64,000 nt of DNA, from contig NZ_JADG01000017.1 of assembly GCF_000518265.1 (NCBI RefSeq), positions 168,231 through 232,230 of the forward strand, in the 5' to 3' direction. How positions within the stretch are numbered: position 1 is the first letter of the stretch; each line of letters starts with the position of its first letter. This DNA is from Actinomadura oligospora ATCC 43269 (GTDB lineage Bacteria; Actinomycetota; Actinomycetes; Streptosporangiales; Streptosporangiaceae). The notes under the pieces were generated by a model, which was given only the letters and a program-made list of their open reading frames with translations, had not been told where the DNA came from and did not search any database. Positions 56,009-64,000 of the stretch are shown piece after piece. A program made the translations under genes and the position numbers.

Positions 56009-56080
56009 CTTCGACCCCGCGGTAGGGCCGGTCCGTCCCCGCGGGCCCGCGTGCCGCCCCTCGCCCCCTGGAGGCAGGCT

Positions 56081-57025
56081 GTGAGACCCGTCCGCGCGCT
56101 CGGCGCGTCCCTTGTGATCGGCGCCGTGGCGCTGGCGTCCGCCTGCGGCGGTTCCGGCGACTCCGGTAAGGACAAGGCCAAGGCCTCCGGCGGCGCGCCG
56201 GTGGTCGTCCAGGCCGCCAACGGCAGCGTCACCATCCCGGCGACGCCGCAGCACATCGTGTCGCTCTCCCCCACGCACACCGAGACGCTGTTCGCGATCG
56301 GCGCGGGCAAGCAGGTGACAGCGGCCGACGAGCTGTCCAACTACCCGGCGGACGCGCCGCGCACCAAGCTCAGCGGCTTCAAGCCGAACGCCGAGGCGAT
56401 CATCGCGGCCAAGCCCGACCTGGTCGTCCTGTCCAACGACATGGACGGCATCGTCGACGCGCTGGCCAAGGTGAAGATCCCGGTCCTGCTGGAGCCCGCC
56501 GCGACCAAGCTGGACGAGGTGTACGACGAGATCCAGGACCTCGGCAAGGCCACCGGGCACTCCACCGAGGCGGCCAAGCTGACCGAGCAGATGCGCACCG
56601 GCATCCAGCAGACGGTGGCGAGCGCGAGCAAGGCCACCGGTGGACGCAAGCTGAGCTACTACCACGAGCTCGACAACGAGCTGCACTCGGTGACCTCGAA
56701 GACCTTCATCGGCCAGGTGTACGGGCTGTTCGGGCTGGAGAACATCGCCGACGGCGCGGACAAGGCGTCCGGCGGCTATCCGCAGCTGTCGCAGGAGTAC
56801 CTGCTGCGCCGCGACCCCAACATGATCTTCCTGGCCGACACCAAGTGCTGCGGCCAGTCCCCGGTGGCCGTCGGCAAGCGTCCCGGCTGGTCGGACCTGT
56901 CCGCCGTGAAGAAGCAGAACACGGTCGCGCTCGACGACGACATCGCGTCCCGCTGGGGCCCGAGGCTGCCGGAGTTCGTCAAGTCCATCGCCGCCGCCGT
57001 GCAGAAGGCGTCGGCCGCCAAGTGA
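56081..57025 (+). CDS. btuF: Corrinoid (vitamin B12) ABC transporter substrate-binding lipoprotein
   Basis: 314 aa. A lipoprotein signal with lipobox ALASAC (Cys22) then a Gly/Ser linker. The two lobes of a type III (metal-chelate/vitamin B12) binding protein follow, joined by a long helix (about 130-160): PQHIVSLSPTHTETLFAIGA, ADELSNYPADAPRTKLSGF, DLVVLSNDMDGIVDALAK, GGYPQLSQEYLLRRDPNMIF. GTG 56081 is fixed by GGAGG six bases upstream. Directly behind the riboswitch and ahead of permease and ATPase; the symbol follows from this setting and from CbiZ at the end. Confidence 0.9.
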   Translation: MRPVRALGASLVIGAVALASACGGSGDSGKDKAKASGGAPVVVQAANGSVTIPATPQHIVSLSPTHTETLFAIGAGKQVTAADELSNYPADAPRTKLSGFKPNAEAIIAAKPDLVVLSNDMDGIVDALAKVKIPVLLEPAATKLDEVYDEIQDLGKATGHSTEAAKLTEQMRTGIQQTVASASKATGGRKLSYYHELDNELHSVTSKTFIGQVYGLFGLENIADGADKASGGYPQLSQEYLLRRDPNMIFLADTKCCGQSPVAVGKRPGWSDLSAVKKQNTVALDDDIASRWGPRLPEFVKSIAAAVQKASAAK

Positions 57026-57113
57026 CCTCGGCCCCGCCGTGCCGCCGGGGGGCGCAGGCATTCCGCCGCGACGCCGCCGCGACGCGGTGTCACCGCGTGA
57101 CAGCGGCTTCGGC

Positions 57114-58211
57114 ATGACATCCGCCGGCCCGCGCTCACGGCTGCGTGGGGTCATTCCCCGCGTCCACCGTGAGCAGCGGGCGCGGCTGCGGCCCGTCCAG
57201 CTCGGGATCACGGTCGCGGCGCTCGTCGCGACGATGCTGGGCGCGCTGCTGGTCGGGGCGGCCGACCTGCCCGTCTCCGGGGTGATCAAGGCGCTCGCCG
57301 ACACGGTCCCGTTCGTCCACGTCGACTCGGGGCTCAGCGTGGTCGAGCACAACGTGCTCTTCCAGCTGCGGCTGCCGCGCGTGCTGATGGCGGCGCTGGT
57401 CGGCGGGCTGCTCGCGATCGCGGGAGCCGGGTACCAGGGCGTGTTCCGCAACCCGCTCGCCGACCCGTACCTGCTGGGCGCGGCGGCGGGCGCCGGGGTC
57501 GGCGCGACGCTGGCGATCGTCGCGCTGCCCGGCGCGCCCGAGTACGCCGTGCCGGTCGCGGCGTTCACAGGCGCCATCACCGGCGTGCTGATGGCCTACG
57601 GCCTGGGGCAGGTGGCGTCGCGCGGCGGCCCCGAAGGCGGGACGGGCACGCTCGTCCTGGCCGGGGTCGCGGTGGCGAACTTCCTGTCGGCCGTCCAGAC
57701 GTTCCTGCAGCAGGCGAACGCGCAGCAGCTCCAGCGGATCTTCGCCTGGCTCCTCGGAGGCGTGGGCACGGCCGACTGGGGCCAGCTGCGGATGGTCGCG
57801 CCGTACGCGCTGATCGCGGTCACCGTCCTGCTCACCCACGGCCGCCTGCTCGACGTCCTCGCCGTGGGCGACGAGGAGGCCACGACGCTCGGGATGTCAG
57901 CGGCGCGAGTGCGGCTCCTGGTCCTGCTCGCGGCGTCGCTCGCCACCGCTTGCGCGGTCGCCGTGAGCGGGCTGATCGCGTTCGTCGGGATCGTCGTCCC
58001 GCACCTGGTGCGGCGGCTGGCGGGCGGGTCCTACCGGATCGTCCTGCCGCTGTCCCTGCTCGTCGGCGGAGCCTTCCTGGAGCTCGCCGACCTGGTCGCG
58101 CGGACCGTCGTCGCGCCCGCCGAACTCCCGCTCGGCGTGGTCACCGCGTTCGTCGGCGGCCCCTTCTTCGTGCTCGTCCTCCGCGCGACCCGCAGGCAGG
58201 TGGACGTATGA
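57114..58211 (+). CDS. btuC: Corrinoid ABC transporter permease (FecCD family)
   Basis: 365 aa, about ten helices. FecCD hallmarks: LRLPRVLMAALVGGLLAIAGAGYQGVFRNPLADPYLLGAAAGAG (helix 2-3 region), the coupling helix near VGDEEATTLGMSAARVRLLV, and IAFVGIVVPHLVRRLAGGSY. ATG 57114 is the most family-like start but lacks a strong ribosome site; an earlier GTG (57039) would add an Arg-rich stretch. The stop overlaps the ATPase start by 4 bp. Confidence 0.9.
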   Translation: MTSAGPRSRLRGVIPRVHREQRARLRPVQLGITVAALVATMLGALLVGAADLPVSGVIKALADTVPFVHVDSGLSVVEHNVLFQLRLPRVLMAALVGGLLAIAGAGYQGVFRNPLADPYLLGAAAGAGVGATLAIVALPGAPEYAVPVAAFTGAITGVLMAYGLGQVASRGGPEGGTGTLVLAGVAVANFLSAVQTFLQQANAQQLQRIFAWLLGGVGTADWGQLRMVAPYALIAVTVLLTHGRLLDVLAVGDEEATTLGMSAARVRLLVLLAASLATACAVAVSGLIAFVGIVVPHLVRRLAGGSYRIVLPLSLLVGGAFLELADLVARTVVAPAELPLGVVTAFVGGPFFVLVLRATRRQVDV

Positions 58212-59080
58212 CGGTCTCGGTGCGGGAACTGGACGTCGAGCTGGGCGGACGGCGGGTGCTGCGGTCGGTCTCCATGGAGGTCGCGGGCGGCTCCTGGACG
58301 GCCGTGATCGGCCCGAACGGCGCCGGGAAGTCGACGCTGCTGCGGGCCGTGCTGGGGCTGCGCGACGGCGCGGGCTCGGTCGAGGTGTCCGGACAGGACG
58401 TGCGGTCCATGCGTCCGAGGCAGCGGGCACGAATGGTCGCCTACGCCCCGCAGAGTCCGAAACTGCCGCCCGGCATGACGGTGTTCGACTACGCCCTCCT
58501 CGGACGTTCCCCCTACATCCCGCATTTCGGACGCGAGAGCGCGCACGATCGCTCGGTGACCGCCGAGGTGCTGGAGCGGCTCGACCTCGCCGGACTCGCG
58601 GCGCGGACGCTCGACCAGCTGTCCGGCGGCGAGCGGCAGCGGGTCGTCCTGGCACGGGCGCTGGCGCAGCAGACCCCCGTCCTGCTCCTGGACGAGCCGA
58701 CCACCGCACTCGACATCGGCCACCAGCAGCAGGTCATGGAGCTGGTCGACCGGCTGCGCCTCGCGGACGGCCTGACCGTCGTCTCGACCATCCACGACCT
58801 GACGCTCGCGGCGCAGTACGCCGACCGTCTCGTGCTGCTGTCGGACGGTCGCGTCGCCGCGTCCGGCGCGCCCGCGGACGTCCTGACGCGCGAGACGATC
58901 GCGGCCCATTTCGACGCGCACGTCAGCGTGGCCCATGATGCGGAGGGGCGCCCGCTTCTGGCGCTCGAACGTCCACGCCTCGAACGCCCGCACGCCGAGC
59001 GTCCGCAAGCTGAACGTCCGAATATCGAGCGTCCGCATGCCGAGCGTCCGAACCGTCCTGCCGAGGGAGCCGCCGGGTGA
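58208..59080 (+). CDS. btuD: Corrinoid ABC transporter ATP-binding protein with repeat tail
   Basis: 290 aa. Walker A IGPNGAGKSTLLRA (about 36-49), Q-loop YAPQSPKLPP, signature QLSGGERQRVVLARAL, Walker B VLLLDEPTTALDI and H-loop VSTIHDLTLAAQYADR. The core ends near 245. The last 35 residues are an ERP repeat tail (LERPHAERPQAERPNIERP), about 15 bp per unit, which no BtuD family member needs. It overlaps the permease by 4 bp and the CbiZ gene by 4 bp. Confidence 0.9.
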   Translation: MTVSVRELDVELGGRRVLRSVSMEVAGGSWTAVIGPNGAGKSTLLRAVLGLRDGAGSVEVSGQDVRSMRPRQRARMVAYAPQSPKLPPGMTVFDYALLGRSPYIPHFGRESAHDRSVTAEVLERLDLAGLAARTLDQLSGGERQRVVLARALAQQTPVLLLDEPTTALDIGHQQQVMELVDRLRLADGLTVVSTIHDLTLAAQYADRLVLLSDGRVAASGAPADVLTRETIAAHFDAHVSVAHDAEGRPLLALERPRLERPHAERPQAERPNIERPHAERPNRPAEGAAG

Positions 59081-59781
59081 GAGTCGACCTGCACTGGCGT
59101 GAGGAGGACGGCGCGCGCCTGGCGGCCACGGTGTGGCGGCCCGGCGACGGTCTCCGGATGATCTCGTCGGCGATGCTCGGCGGCGGCGTCACGTCCGCGC
59201 GATGGGTGCTGAACGCGCAGGTCGCGGGCGGGTACTCGCGCATGGACCCGATCGACCACCTTCGCGAGCTCGCCGCCGCGTACGGGCTCGAGGGGCCGGG
59301 CGTCGGGATGCTGACGGCCGCGTCCGTCGAGCGGACGCAGCGGGCCGGGGACGGTGGCGTGGAGGTGTCCGCGACCGTCGGCCTGCGGGTGCCGACCTGG
59401 GCCGCGGCCCCCGCGGACGCCGACGACCCGGAGCTCGCCCCGATCCGCCTGGACGGCGCGGTCCTGCGTCCCGGGACGATCAACATCGTGGTGTCGGCGC
59501 CCGTCCCGCTGACGGACGCGGCGCTGGTCAACGCGGTGATGACGGCGACCGAGGCCAAGACCCAGGCGCTGCTCGAAGCCGGATACGAGGGCACCGGCAC
59601 CGCGTCCGACGCGATCTGCGTGGCGGCGCCCGAGCCCAGCGGCGAGGACGAGGCGGAGCCGTTCGCCGGGCCCCGCTCGGTCTGGGGCGCGCGCATCGCC
59701 CGGGCCGTCCACCAGGCCGTCCTGAACGGGGCGCACGACTACACCCTCCTCCTCGAAGCCCGCCGCAACGCCACCCGCTGA
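59077..59781 (+). CDS. cbiZ: Adenosylcobinamide amidohydrolase
   Basis: 234 aa of the CbiZ family, which removes the aminopropanol side chain of adenosylcobinamide so that imported precursor can enter the adenosylcobyric acid route. Family-typical segments: SSAMLGGGVTSARWVLNAQV at the start, GVGMLTAASVERT and GTINIVVSAPVPLTDAALVN, TEAKTQALLEAGYEGTGTAS. GTG 59077 overlaps the ATPase stop. CbiZ next to a B12-type transporter and a B12 riboswitch makes a corrinoid salvage operon. Confidence 0.93.
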   Translation: MRVDLHWREEDGARLAATVWRPGDGLRMISSAMLGGGVTSARWVLNAQVAGGYSRMDPIDHLRELAAAYGLEGPGVGMLTAASVERTQRAGDGGVEVSATVGLRVPTWAAAPADADDPELAPIRLDGAVLRPGTINIVVSAPVPLTDAALVNAVMTATEAKTQALLEAGYEGTGTASDAICVAAPEPSGEDEAEPFAGPRSVWGARIARAVHQAVLNGAHDYTLLLEARRNATR

Positions 59782-60047
59782 CCCTCAGGGGCCTCGCCGC
59801 AGATCGGCGCCGAACCGACGCGGCACGAGGGCCTCAACCGGGCGAGGCGTGGACAAACGGCCGATCATGGTCGCGGGTTTCCGGTCCGCAACGGCCTTCG
59901 GCTCACTACGCTGGGAGCGATTCGGCGACAGCAAGCGGTGACCGACGGCGTGGTCGGATCGGGCCCGGCGCCCGGTCGGCCGCATCCACGCGGCGGCGGC
60001 CACCGGCAGCACGTGCCACGAGGACGGCGCGCGACGACGAGGCCACG

Positions 60048-62237
60048 ATGAACGGTCCGGAGACCGAGAGCACCCCGCCCCCCGGCGAGCACGGCCCGTC
60101 GGCGCCCGAGGAGGGCCGCACGCCCCTGCGGCGGCTCACCGAGGTGATGGCGTTCGAGCTGTGCTCGTCCATCCTGGTCGGCCTGCTGGTGACCGTCTTC
60201 CACGGCTACCTCTGGCTCAACTCGGTCGTCACCCTCGCGGTCCTGGCCGCCGTGTCGGTGCTGGTCTGGCGGTCCCGTCCGGACGTGGTGCACAACGTCC
60301 TCGCGGGCGCGACGACGACGCTGGCGTGGGCGGCGAAGGGGCTGGCATGCCTGCTCGCGGGCGCGGCGGCGATGGTCCTCGTGCTGCTGGCGGTGCTGGG
60401 CGTGCTGGCGCTGCGCGACGCGGCCCGGCCGTGCGGGCAGCCGCTGGAGGTGCGCGTGCTGACCGCGCCCGAGATGCTGACGCCGTTGCGCGCCGCGGCG
60501 TCGGAGTTCGTCGCCGACCGCACCGACGGCGGATGCCGCAGGTACACCGTCACGGTCGTCCCGGAACCGGGTCCGGTCTCCCTCTACGGTGCGTTCGGAC
60601 GGCTCTGGCGGCGCAACGACACGGGCGACGACCAGCAGCTTCTCGGCCCGCAGCCGGACGTGTGGATCCCGGCGACCAGCGCCGAACTCGACTTCGTCCC
60701 GCACAGCGGACAGGCGGGAGCGGACAGCGCCCAACCGGACATCGGCGGCGGCCTCACGGCCCCGGGCGGCGGCGGCCAGGCCCGAACCAACACCGGCACC
60801 GGCGCGGGCGGAGATCCGCGCTTCCGGCAGCTGAGCCGCTCGCTGGGCACCTCGCCGATGGTGCTCGCGCTGTTCAGCAAGGCGGACGCGGCGGTCGCGA
60901 GCCCCTACAGCGCGCCCCTCAAGGCGAACACGGGCGCGCTGCTGACCCAGATCGCGCAGTCCGGCGTGAAGCTGCGCGGGATCGCCCGTCCCGTTCCGGA
61001 CACGTCGACGGCCGCGCTGGAGATCACCCCGGCGCTGTACGACGCGCAGCCCGGCTCGTCCCCGGCCGCGGACGAGAAGTTCGCGAGCCCGCCCGATCTC
61101 GTCGCGCCCGACGCGGTCACGCTGCTGTGCCGGTTCCGGTCGCAGGCCGCGCGGGGCGCGGAGCCTCCGTCGGACGTCGCGGTGGCCGCCCCCGAGCAGG
61201 TCCTCGCGGACTACGACGCCGGACGCGCCCTGGGCGACCGCTGCGGCCCGGCCGAACCGACGTCCGACCCGGTCGGGCACTGGCGGCTGCACCCCTACTA
61301 CGCGGTCGACCTGCCGACCATGGACTACCCGTTCGTCCAGCTGACCTGGCGTGGACAGGACACGCGGGCCCGCAGTGACGCGATCGGCGACCTGCGGTCC
61401 TGGCTGTCGGCGCATCCGCTGACCCAGCAGGGTCTCCGGGACGGCAACGGCGCGATCCCCGCCCCGCCGGAGGGCGACTTCTCGCACTTCTACCTGTCGC
61501 GGCTCCAGGGCATGCTCGGCGAGCGCGCGATTCCGCCGGGCGTCCGGCTGAACGGCACGCCTCCGGTGCAGACCGCGCTGGACCGGCTCGCCGCCGCGCG
61601 TCCCAAGGTCTCGGCGTCCCTGATGCTGGACGTCTCGGGTTCGATGGACCAGGCGGCCGGGTCGGTTCCGGCGGTCCGTCCGGCCCCGACCGCGGCGGCC
61701 GGACCGGCCTCGGGCGGCACCCGCCTCAACCGCGCCGTGACGTTCCTGCAGAGCTTCGTGGAACAACTCCAGGGATCCGACCGGGTCGGGCTGCAGGTGT
61801 TCTCCTCGTCCGCCGATCCGCGCAATCAGGCCACGTTCGGCAACGTCCCGGCGCGTGACGCGCAGTCCGACCAGAAGGACGAGGTCGCGAACCAGCTCCA
61901 GGCCATCACCACCACCGGCGGTGACCTGGCGCTCCGCACCGCCCTTTCCGGCGCAGGCCTGACCAGCGGACGGGAGGACCTGATCCTCGTCACGGACGGC
62001 GAGGGCGCGGGCAGCAACCCCGACGCCGCCGGGACGGCCTCCTGGCTGGCCGGTCCGTTCCGCTCGGCCAACCCGAACCTGCGCCTCACGGTCGTCCTGA
62101 CGGGCCCGGCGGGCTGCGACACCGCGCACATCAAGCGGCTCGTGTCCGCGGTGGGCCCCGGCCGGGGCCGCTGCGTCGCCCTGAGCGGCGCCCCCGAGCA
62201 GGAGCAGGCCGCTCAATTCCTTTCTGGACTGCGATGA
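60048..62237 (+). CDS. Membrane protein with solute-binding fold and vWA domain
   Basis: 729 aa. Four hydrophobic helices near the N-terminus (about 38-53, 57-71, 85-100 and 103-120) anchor it. The middle (LEVRVLTAPEMLTPLRAAAS to about 500) is a type-2 solute-binding fold. A C-terminal vWA domain shows MIDAS residues DVSGS (about 526) in ASLMLDVSGSMDQ, the second strand LVTDGEG (about 645) and TTGGDLALRTAL with Thr. In NCBI terms it resembles 'substrate-binding and VWA domain' proteins. No ABC subunits are nearby. ATG 60048 has GAGG upstream. Confidence 0.8.
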   Translation: MNGPETESTPPPGEHGPSAPEEGRTPLRRLTEVMAFELCSSILVGLLVTVFHGYLWLNSVVTLAVLAAVSVLVWRSRPDVVHNVLAGATTTLAWAAKGLACLLAGAAAMVLVLLAVLGVLALRDAARPCGQPLEVRVLTAPEMLTPLRAAASEFVADRTDGGCRRYTVTVVPEPGPVSLYGAFGRLWRRNDTGDDQQLLGPQPDVWIPATSAELDFVPHSGQAGADSAQPDIGGGLTAPGGGGQARTNTGTGAGGDPRFRQLSRSLGTSPMVLALFSKADAAVASPYSAPLKANTGALLTQIAQSGVKLRGIARPVPDTSTAALEITPALYDAQPGSSPAADEKFASPPDLVAPDAVTLLCRFRSQAARGAEPPSDVAVAAPEQVLADYDAGRALGDRCGPAEPTSDPVGHWRLHPYYAVDLPTMDYPFVQLTWRGQDTRARSDAIGDLRSWLSAHPLTQQGLRDGNGAIPAPPEGDFSHFYLSRLQGMLGERAIPPGVRLNGTPPVQTALDRLAAARPKVSASLMLDVSGSMDQAAGSVPAVRPAPTAAAGPASGGTRLNRAVTFLQSFVEQLQGSDRVGLQVFSSSADPRNQATFGNVPARDAQSDQKDEVANQLQAITTTGGDLALRTALSGAGLTSGREDLILVTDGEGAGSNPDAAGTASWLAGPFRSANPNLRLTVVLTGPAGCDTAHIKRLVSAVGPGRGRCVALSGAPEQEQAAQFLSGLR

Positions 62238-63826
62238 CGACCGAAGACGACGACCGCAACCGTCCCGCCAGGCCTCCGTCCCGTGACGGCGACCCACCGG
62301 ACGCGTCCCAACCCGAGAGACGGATCCCGAACGGCCCAGAACAGAAGCCGGACGGTCCAGAGCGAAAAGCCGCAGGCGACCGCGTCCTGCCCCCTGAGGA
62401 GGCGAAGGGTTCCGAGCGGAGGATCCCGGACGTCCCTCCGCCTTCTCTCCCGCGCCCGCATGAGGCGAAGCAGCACGGGACGCACTTCTCGCGCCGCGCG
62501 GTGCTGCTGTGCGCCTCGGTGGGCGCGCTCGCCGTCCTGGCCGCCGGTCTGGTGTCGCAGATCCATCCGAGCGCGCCGTACCACGCGCTCGCCGCCGACT
62601 GCGGGCGCGGCGACCTGGTGGTCGCGGGCGGGACGGACGTGAGCCTCAAGGCGCAGCGGCGCGCGCTGATCAAGCAGTGGAACGCCTCGACCTACCCGGA
62701 CGGACGGCCGCACCGGCACGCCCGGCTGGTCGAGGTGTCCGACTCGACCGACCTGCAGCACAGCCAGCTCGCGGCGGTCGAGCAGTCCGGCAGCTGCGCC
62801 TACGACGTCCTGATCATGGACAACACGTGGACGGCGCAGTTCGCCGAGGCCGGATACCTCAAGGAGTTCCACGGCCTGTCCGACACCTCCGATTTCAACC
62901 CGGCCGCGCTGCGCACCGGCCAGTGGCACGGCACCCAGTACGCCGTGCCGTTCAATCTTGACGTGGGCCTGCTGTACTACCGCGAGGGCACCACACCTCC
63001 CGCGACCTGGTCCGCTCTCGTCGATCAGGGGTACGACGCGCAGCTCGCCGACTATGAGGGCCTGACCGTCAACGTCCTGGAGGACGTGTGGAACGACGGC
63101 GCGGCGGACGTCCTCACCGGTAACGCGCGCGCGGACGAGAAGGCCCTCAGTTCCCGGGTCTTCCCCGCGATCCGCCGCCTGGCCACGAGGGTCCAGAAGT
63201 CCCTCAAGGCGTCACGCCAGTACCAGGAGCAGGACGCCATCAACGCGTTCGCCTCCGGCGACAAGCTGATGCGGAACTGGCCCTACGCGTTCTCAGCCCT
63301 TGCCACGGAGCCGCGCATGCGCGCGAGCGGCGACCGCCTGCGGTTCCATGTCGCGGCGCTACCCGGGCACACCGTGCTCGGCGGCCAGAACCTCGCGGTC
63401 TCGGCACACTCCCCTAGTCCTGGCCCGAGCGCCGACCTGGTGCGTTTTCTCTCCGGGACGGCCGCCCAGCGCCAGCTGTTCTCCTGTGGCGGCTTCGCGC
63501 CCGCGCGTTACTCGGCCCTGGGCCTGACGCCCACCAAGCATTCGCCCGCGGACGTCCAGGCACGGTCGTGTTCCGGCCTGATGGGCCGTCCGCCCGCGCC
63601 CGGTGACCCGGACCTGCCGAACCAGCAGCAGCTCACCGAGCTGGGCCAGGCGATCGTGACGGCTCTCGGCCGCGCGCTGCCGCGTCCGGAGACCGAGCAC
63701 TACCCGACCTTCTCCGCGACGTTCCGCGACTGCTCGAACAAGATCATCGATGGGACGTCCGCCGACGCGGACACGTTCGCCCACGACGTCGCCGACGCCC
63801 TCAAAGGCCGCCCGTCGTCCTGCTGA
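62234..63826 (+). CDS. Extracellular solute-binding protein paired with the vWA protein
   Basis: 530 aa. A charged, disordered N-terminus of 85 residues and one helix (AVLLCASVGALAVLAAGLV, about 90-108) precede a type-2 binding fold with DLVVAGGTDVSLKAQRRALI, AYDVLIMDNTWTAQFAEAGY, YAVPFNLDVGLLYYREG and a C-terminal region with three Cys that may pair. It resembles sugar-binding proteins, but is not a typical lipoprotein. ATG at 62234 overlaps the vWA gene stop by 4 bp, so the two are co-translated; they probably act together on the same ligand or surface. Confidence 0.82.
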   Translation: MTTEDDDRNRPARPPSRDGDPPDASQPERRIPNGPEQKPDGPERKAAGDRVLPPEEAKGSERRIPDVPPPSLPRPHEAKQHGTHFSRRAVLLCASVGALAVLAAGLVSQIHPSAPYHALAADCGRGDLVVAGGTDVSLKAQRRALIKQWNASTYPDGRPHRHARLVEVSDSTDLQHSQLAAVEQSGSCAYDVLIMDNTWTAQFAEAGYLKEFHGLSDTSDFNPAALRTGQWHGTQYAVPFNLDVGLLYYREGTTPPATWSALVDQGYDAQLADYEGLTVNVLEDVWNDGAADVLTGNARADEKALSSRVFPAIRRLATRVQKSLKASRQYQEQDAINAFASGDKLMRNWPYAFSALATEPRMRASGDRLRFHVAALPGHTVLGGQNLAVSAHSPSPGPSADLVRFLSGTAAQRQLFSCGGFAPARYSALGLTPTKHSPADVQARSCSGLMGRPPAPGDPDLPNQQQLTELGQAIVTALGRALPRPETEHYPTFSATFRDCSNKIIDGTSADADTFAHDVADALKGRPSSC

Positions 63827-63853
63827 CAGCGCCCCGGCAGCAGACGGGGCCTA

Positions 63854-64000
63854 GAGCGTGTCCGTTGGATCTTGGGGTTTGGCTGAGGTTGATCTGGGTG
63901 TCGGGGTGTGATGGCGGGTGTGATTCGTCGTCATGAGTTGACTGATGCCGCGTGGGTGCGGATTGAGCCGCTTCTGCCTGGTCATCCTCGCCAGGGTGGC
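63854..64000 (+). mobile_element. Left end of an IS5-like insertion sequence (cut by right edge)
   Basis: GAGCGTGTCCGTTGGATC begins at 63854, resembling left inverted repeats of IS5-family elements in Streptomyces and relatives. About 57 bases later a transposase frame opens. The other end is outside the window, so I cannot define the target repeat; CTA before the end may be part of it. Confidence 0.6.
63911..64000 (+). CDS. IS5-family transposase, N-terminal 30 codons only
   Basis: Frame starts ATG 63911 with MAGVIRRHELTDAAWVRIEP, typical of the N-terminal helix-turn-helix region of IS5-group transposases (...LTDAAWxxIEPLLP...). The rest of the enzyme lies beyond the edge, including the DDE domain. 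Confidence 0.75.
   Translation, partial: MAGVIRRHELTDAAWVRIEPLLPGHPRQGG

Overview
The window is a contiguous piece of a very GC-rich actinomycete chromosome, read with strong G/C third-position bias, many GTG starts and many 1-4 bp gene overlaps. The gene set fits a Thermomonosporaceae or Streptosporangiales type genome such as Actinomadura: an F420-type PPOX enzyme, a large LAL (LuxR) regulator, a P450, several ABC systems and a GAF/SARP-like regulator. That placement is inference from composition and gene families, not from a marker gene. I saw no rRNA, tRNA or CRISPR.

Layout. 1-5.8 kb: the C-terminal part of a membrane Ser/Thr kinase with a beta-propeller sensor (cut by the left edge), a convergent MMPL exporter, a Ppx/GppA phosphatase, a LURP-one-related protein and a PH-like membrane protein. 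5.8-11.3 kb: a ribose-type operon in the order rbsR, rbsA, a fused permease plus binding protein, rbsK, behind a perfect 17-bp inverted repeat that is almost certainly the LacI-family operator. 11.5-16.1 kb: single metabolic genes (FAD/NAD(P)-binding protein, GNAT, glycerophosphodiesterase, aldo/keto reductase). 16.2-25.0 kb: a P450, a giant LAL regulator and a two-gene unit of a Cys-nucleophile alpha/beta hydrolase and a cholesterol-oxidase-like GMC enzyme. The P450 and the two-gene unit share a 19-bp upstream motif with one mismatch, so they look co-regulated.

25.1-30.6 kb: the most unusual part. A short operon (membrane protein, DUF6338-like protein, 63-aa acidic protein) runs head-on into a second operon of two paralogous helical proteins and a membrane-anchored TPR-CHAT (caspase-like) protease. 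30.7-45.4 kb: a CehA/McbA-type metallohydrolase, CGNR zinc-finger regulator, PPOX enzyme, a lone nucleotidyl-cyclase-like protein, a DrrAB-type exporter with its TetR regulator and paired palindromic operators, HrpB helicase, a NERD-like membrane protein, small membrane proteins, a histidine phosphatase and a GAF regulator.

45.4-50.8 kb: two gene-poor stretches full of degenerate direct repeats (150-bp offset, 225-bp duplication, 17-bp tandem repeat), flanking an SDR/threonine-aldolase pair and a thiolase. 50.8-55.8 kb: MpaB-like oxygenase, an LPG-synthase-type membrane protein, a DUF559-like protein, a left-handed beta-helix protein, an unknown protein and a VOC protein. 55.9-59.8 kb: a cobalamin riboswitch heading a corrinoid import operon (binding lipoprotein, permease, ATPase, CbiZ amidohydrolase). 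60.0-63.8 kb: a pair of solute-binding-fold proteins, one with a vWA domain, with no transporter subunits beside them. The right edge enters an IS5-like insertion sequence.
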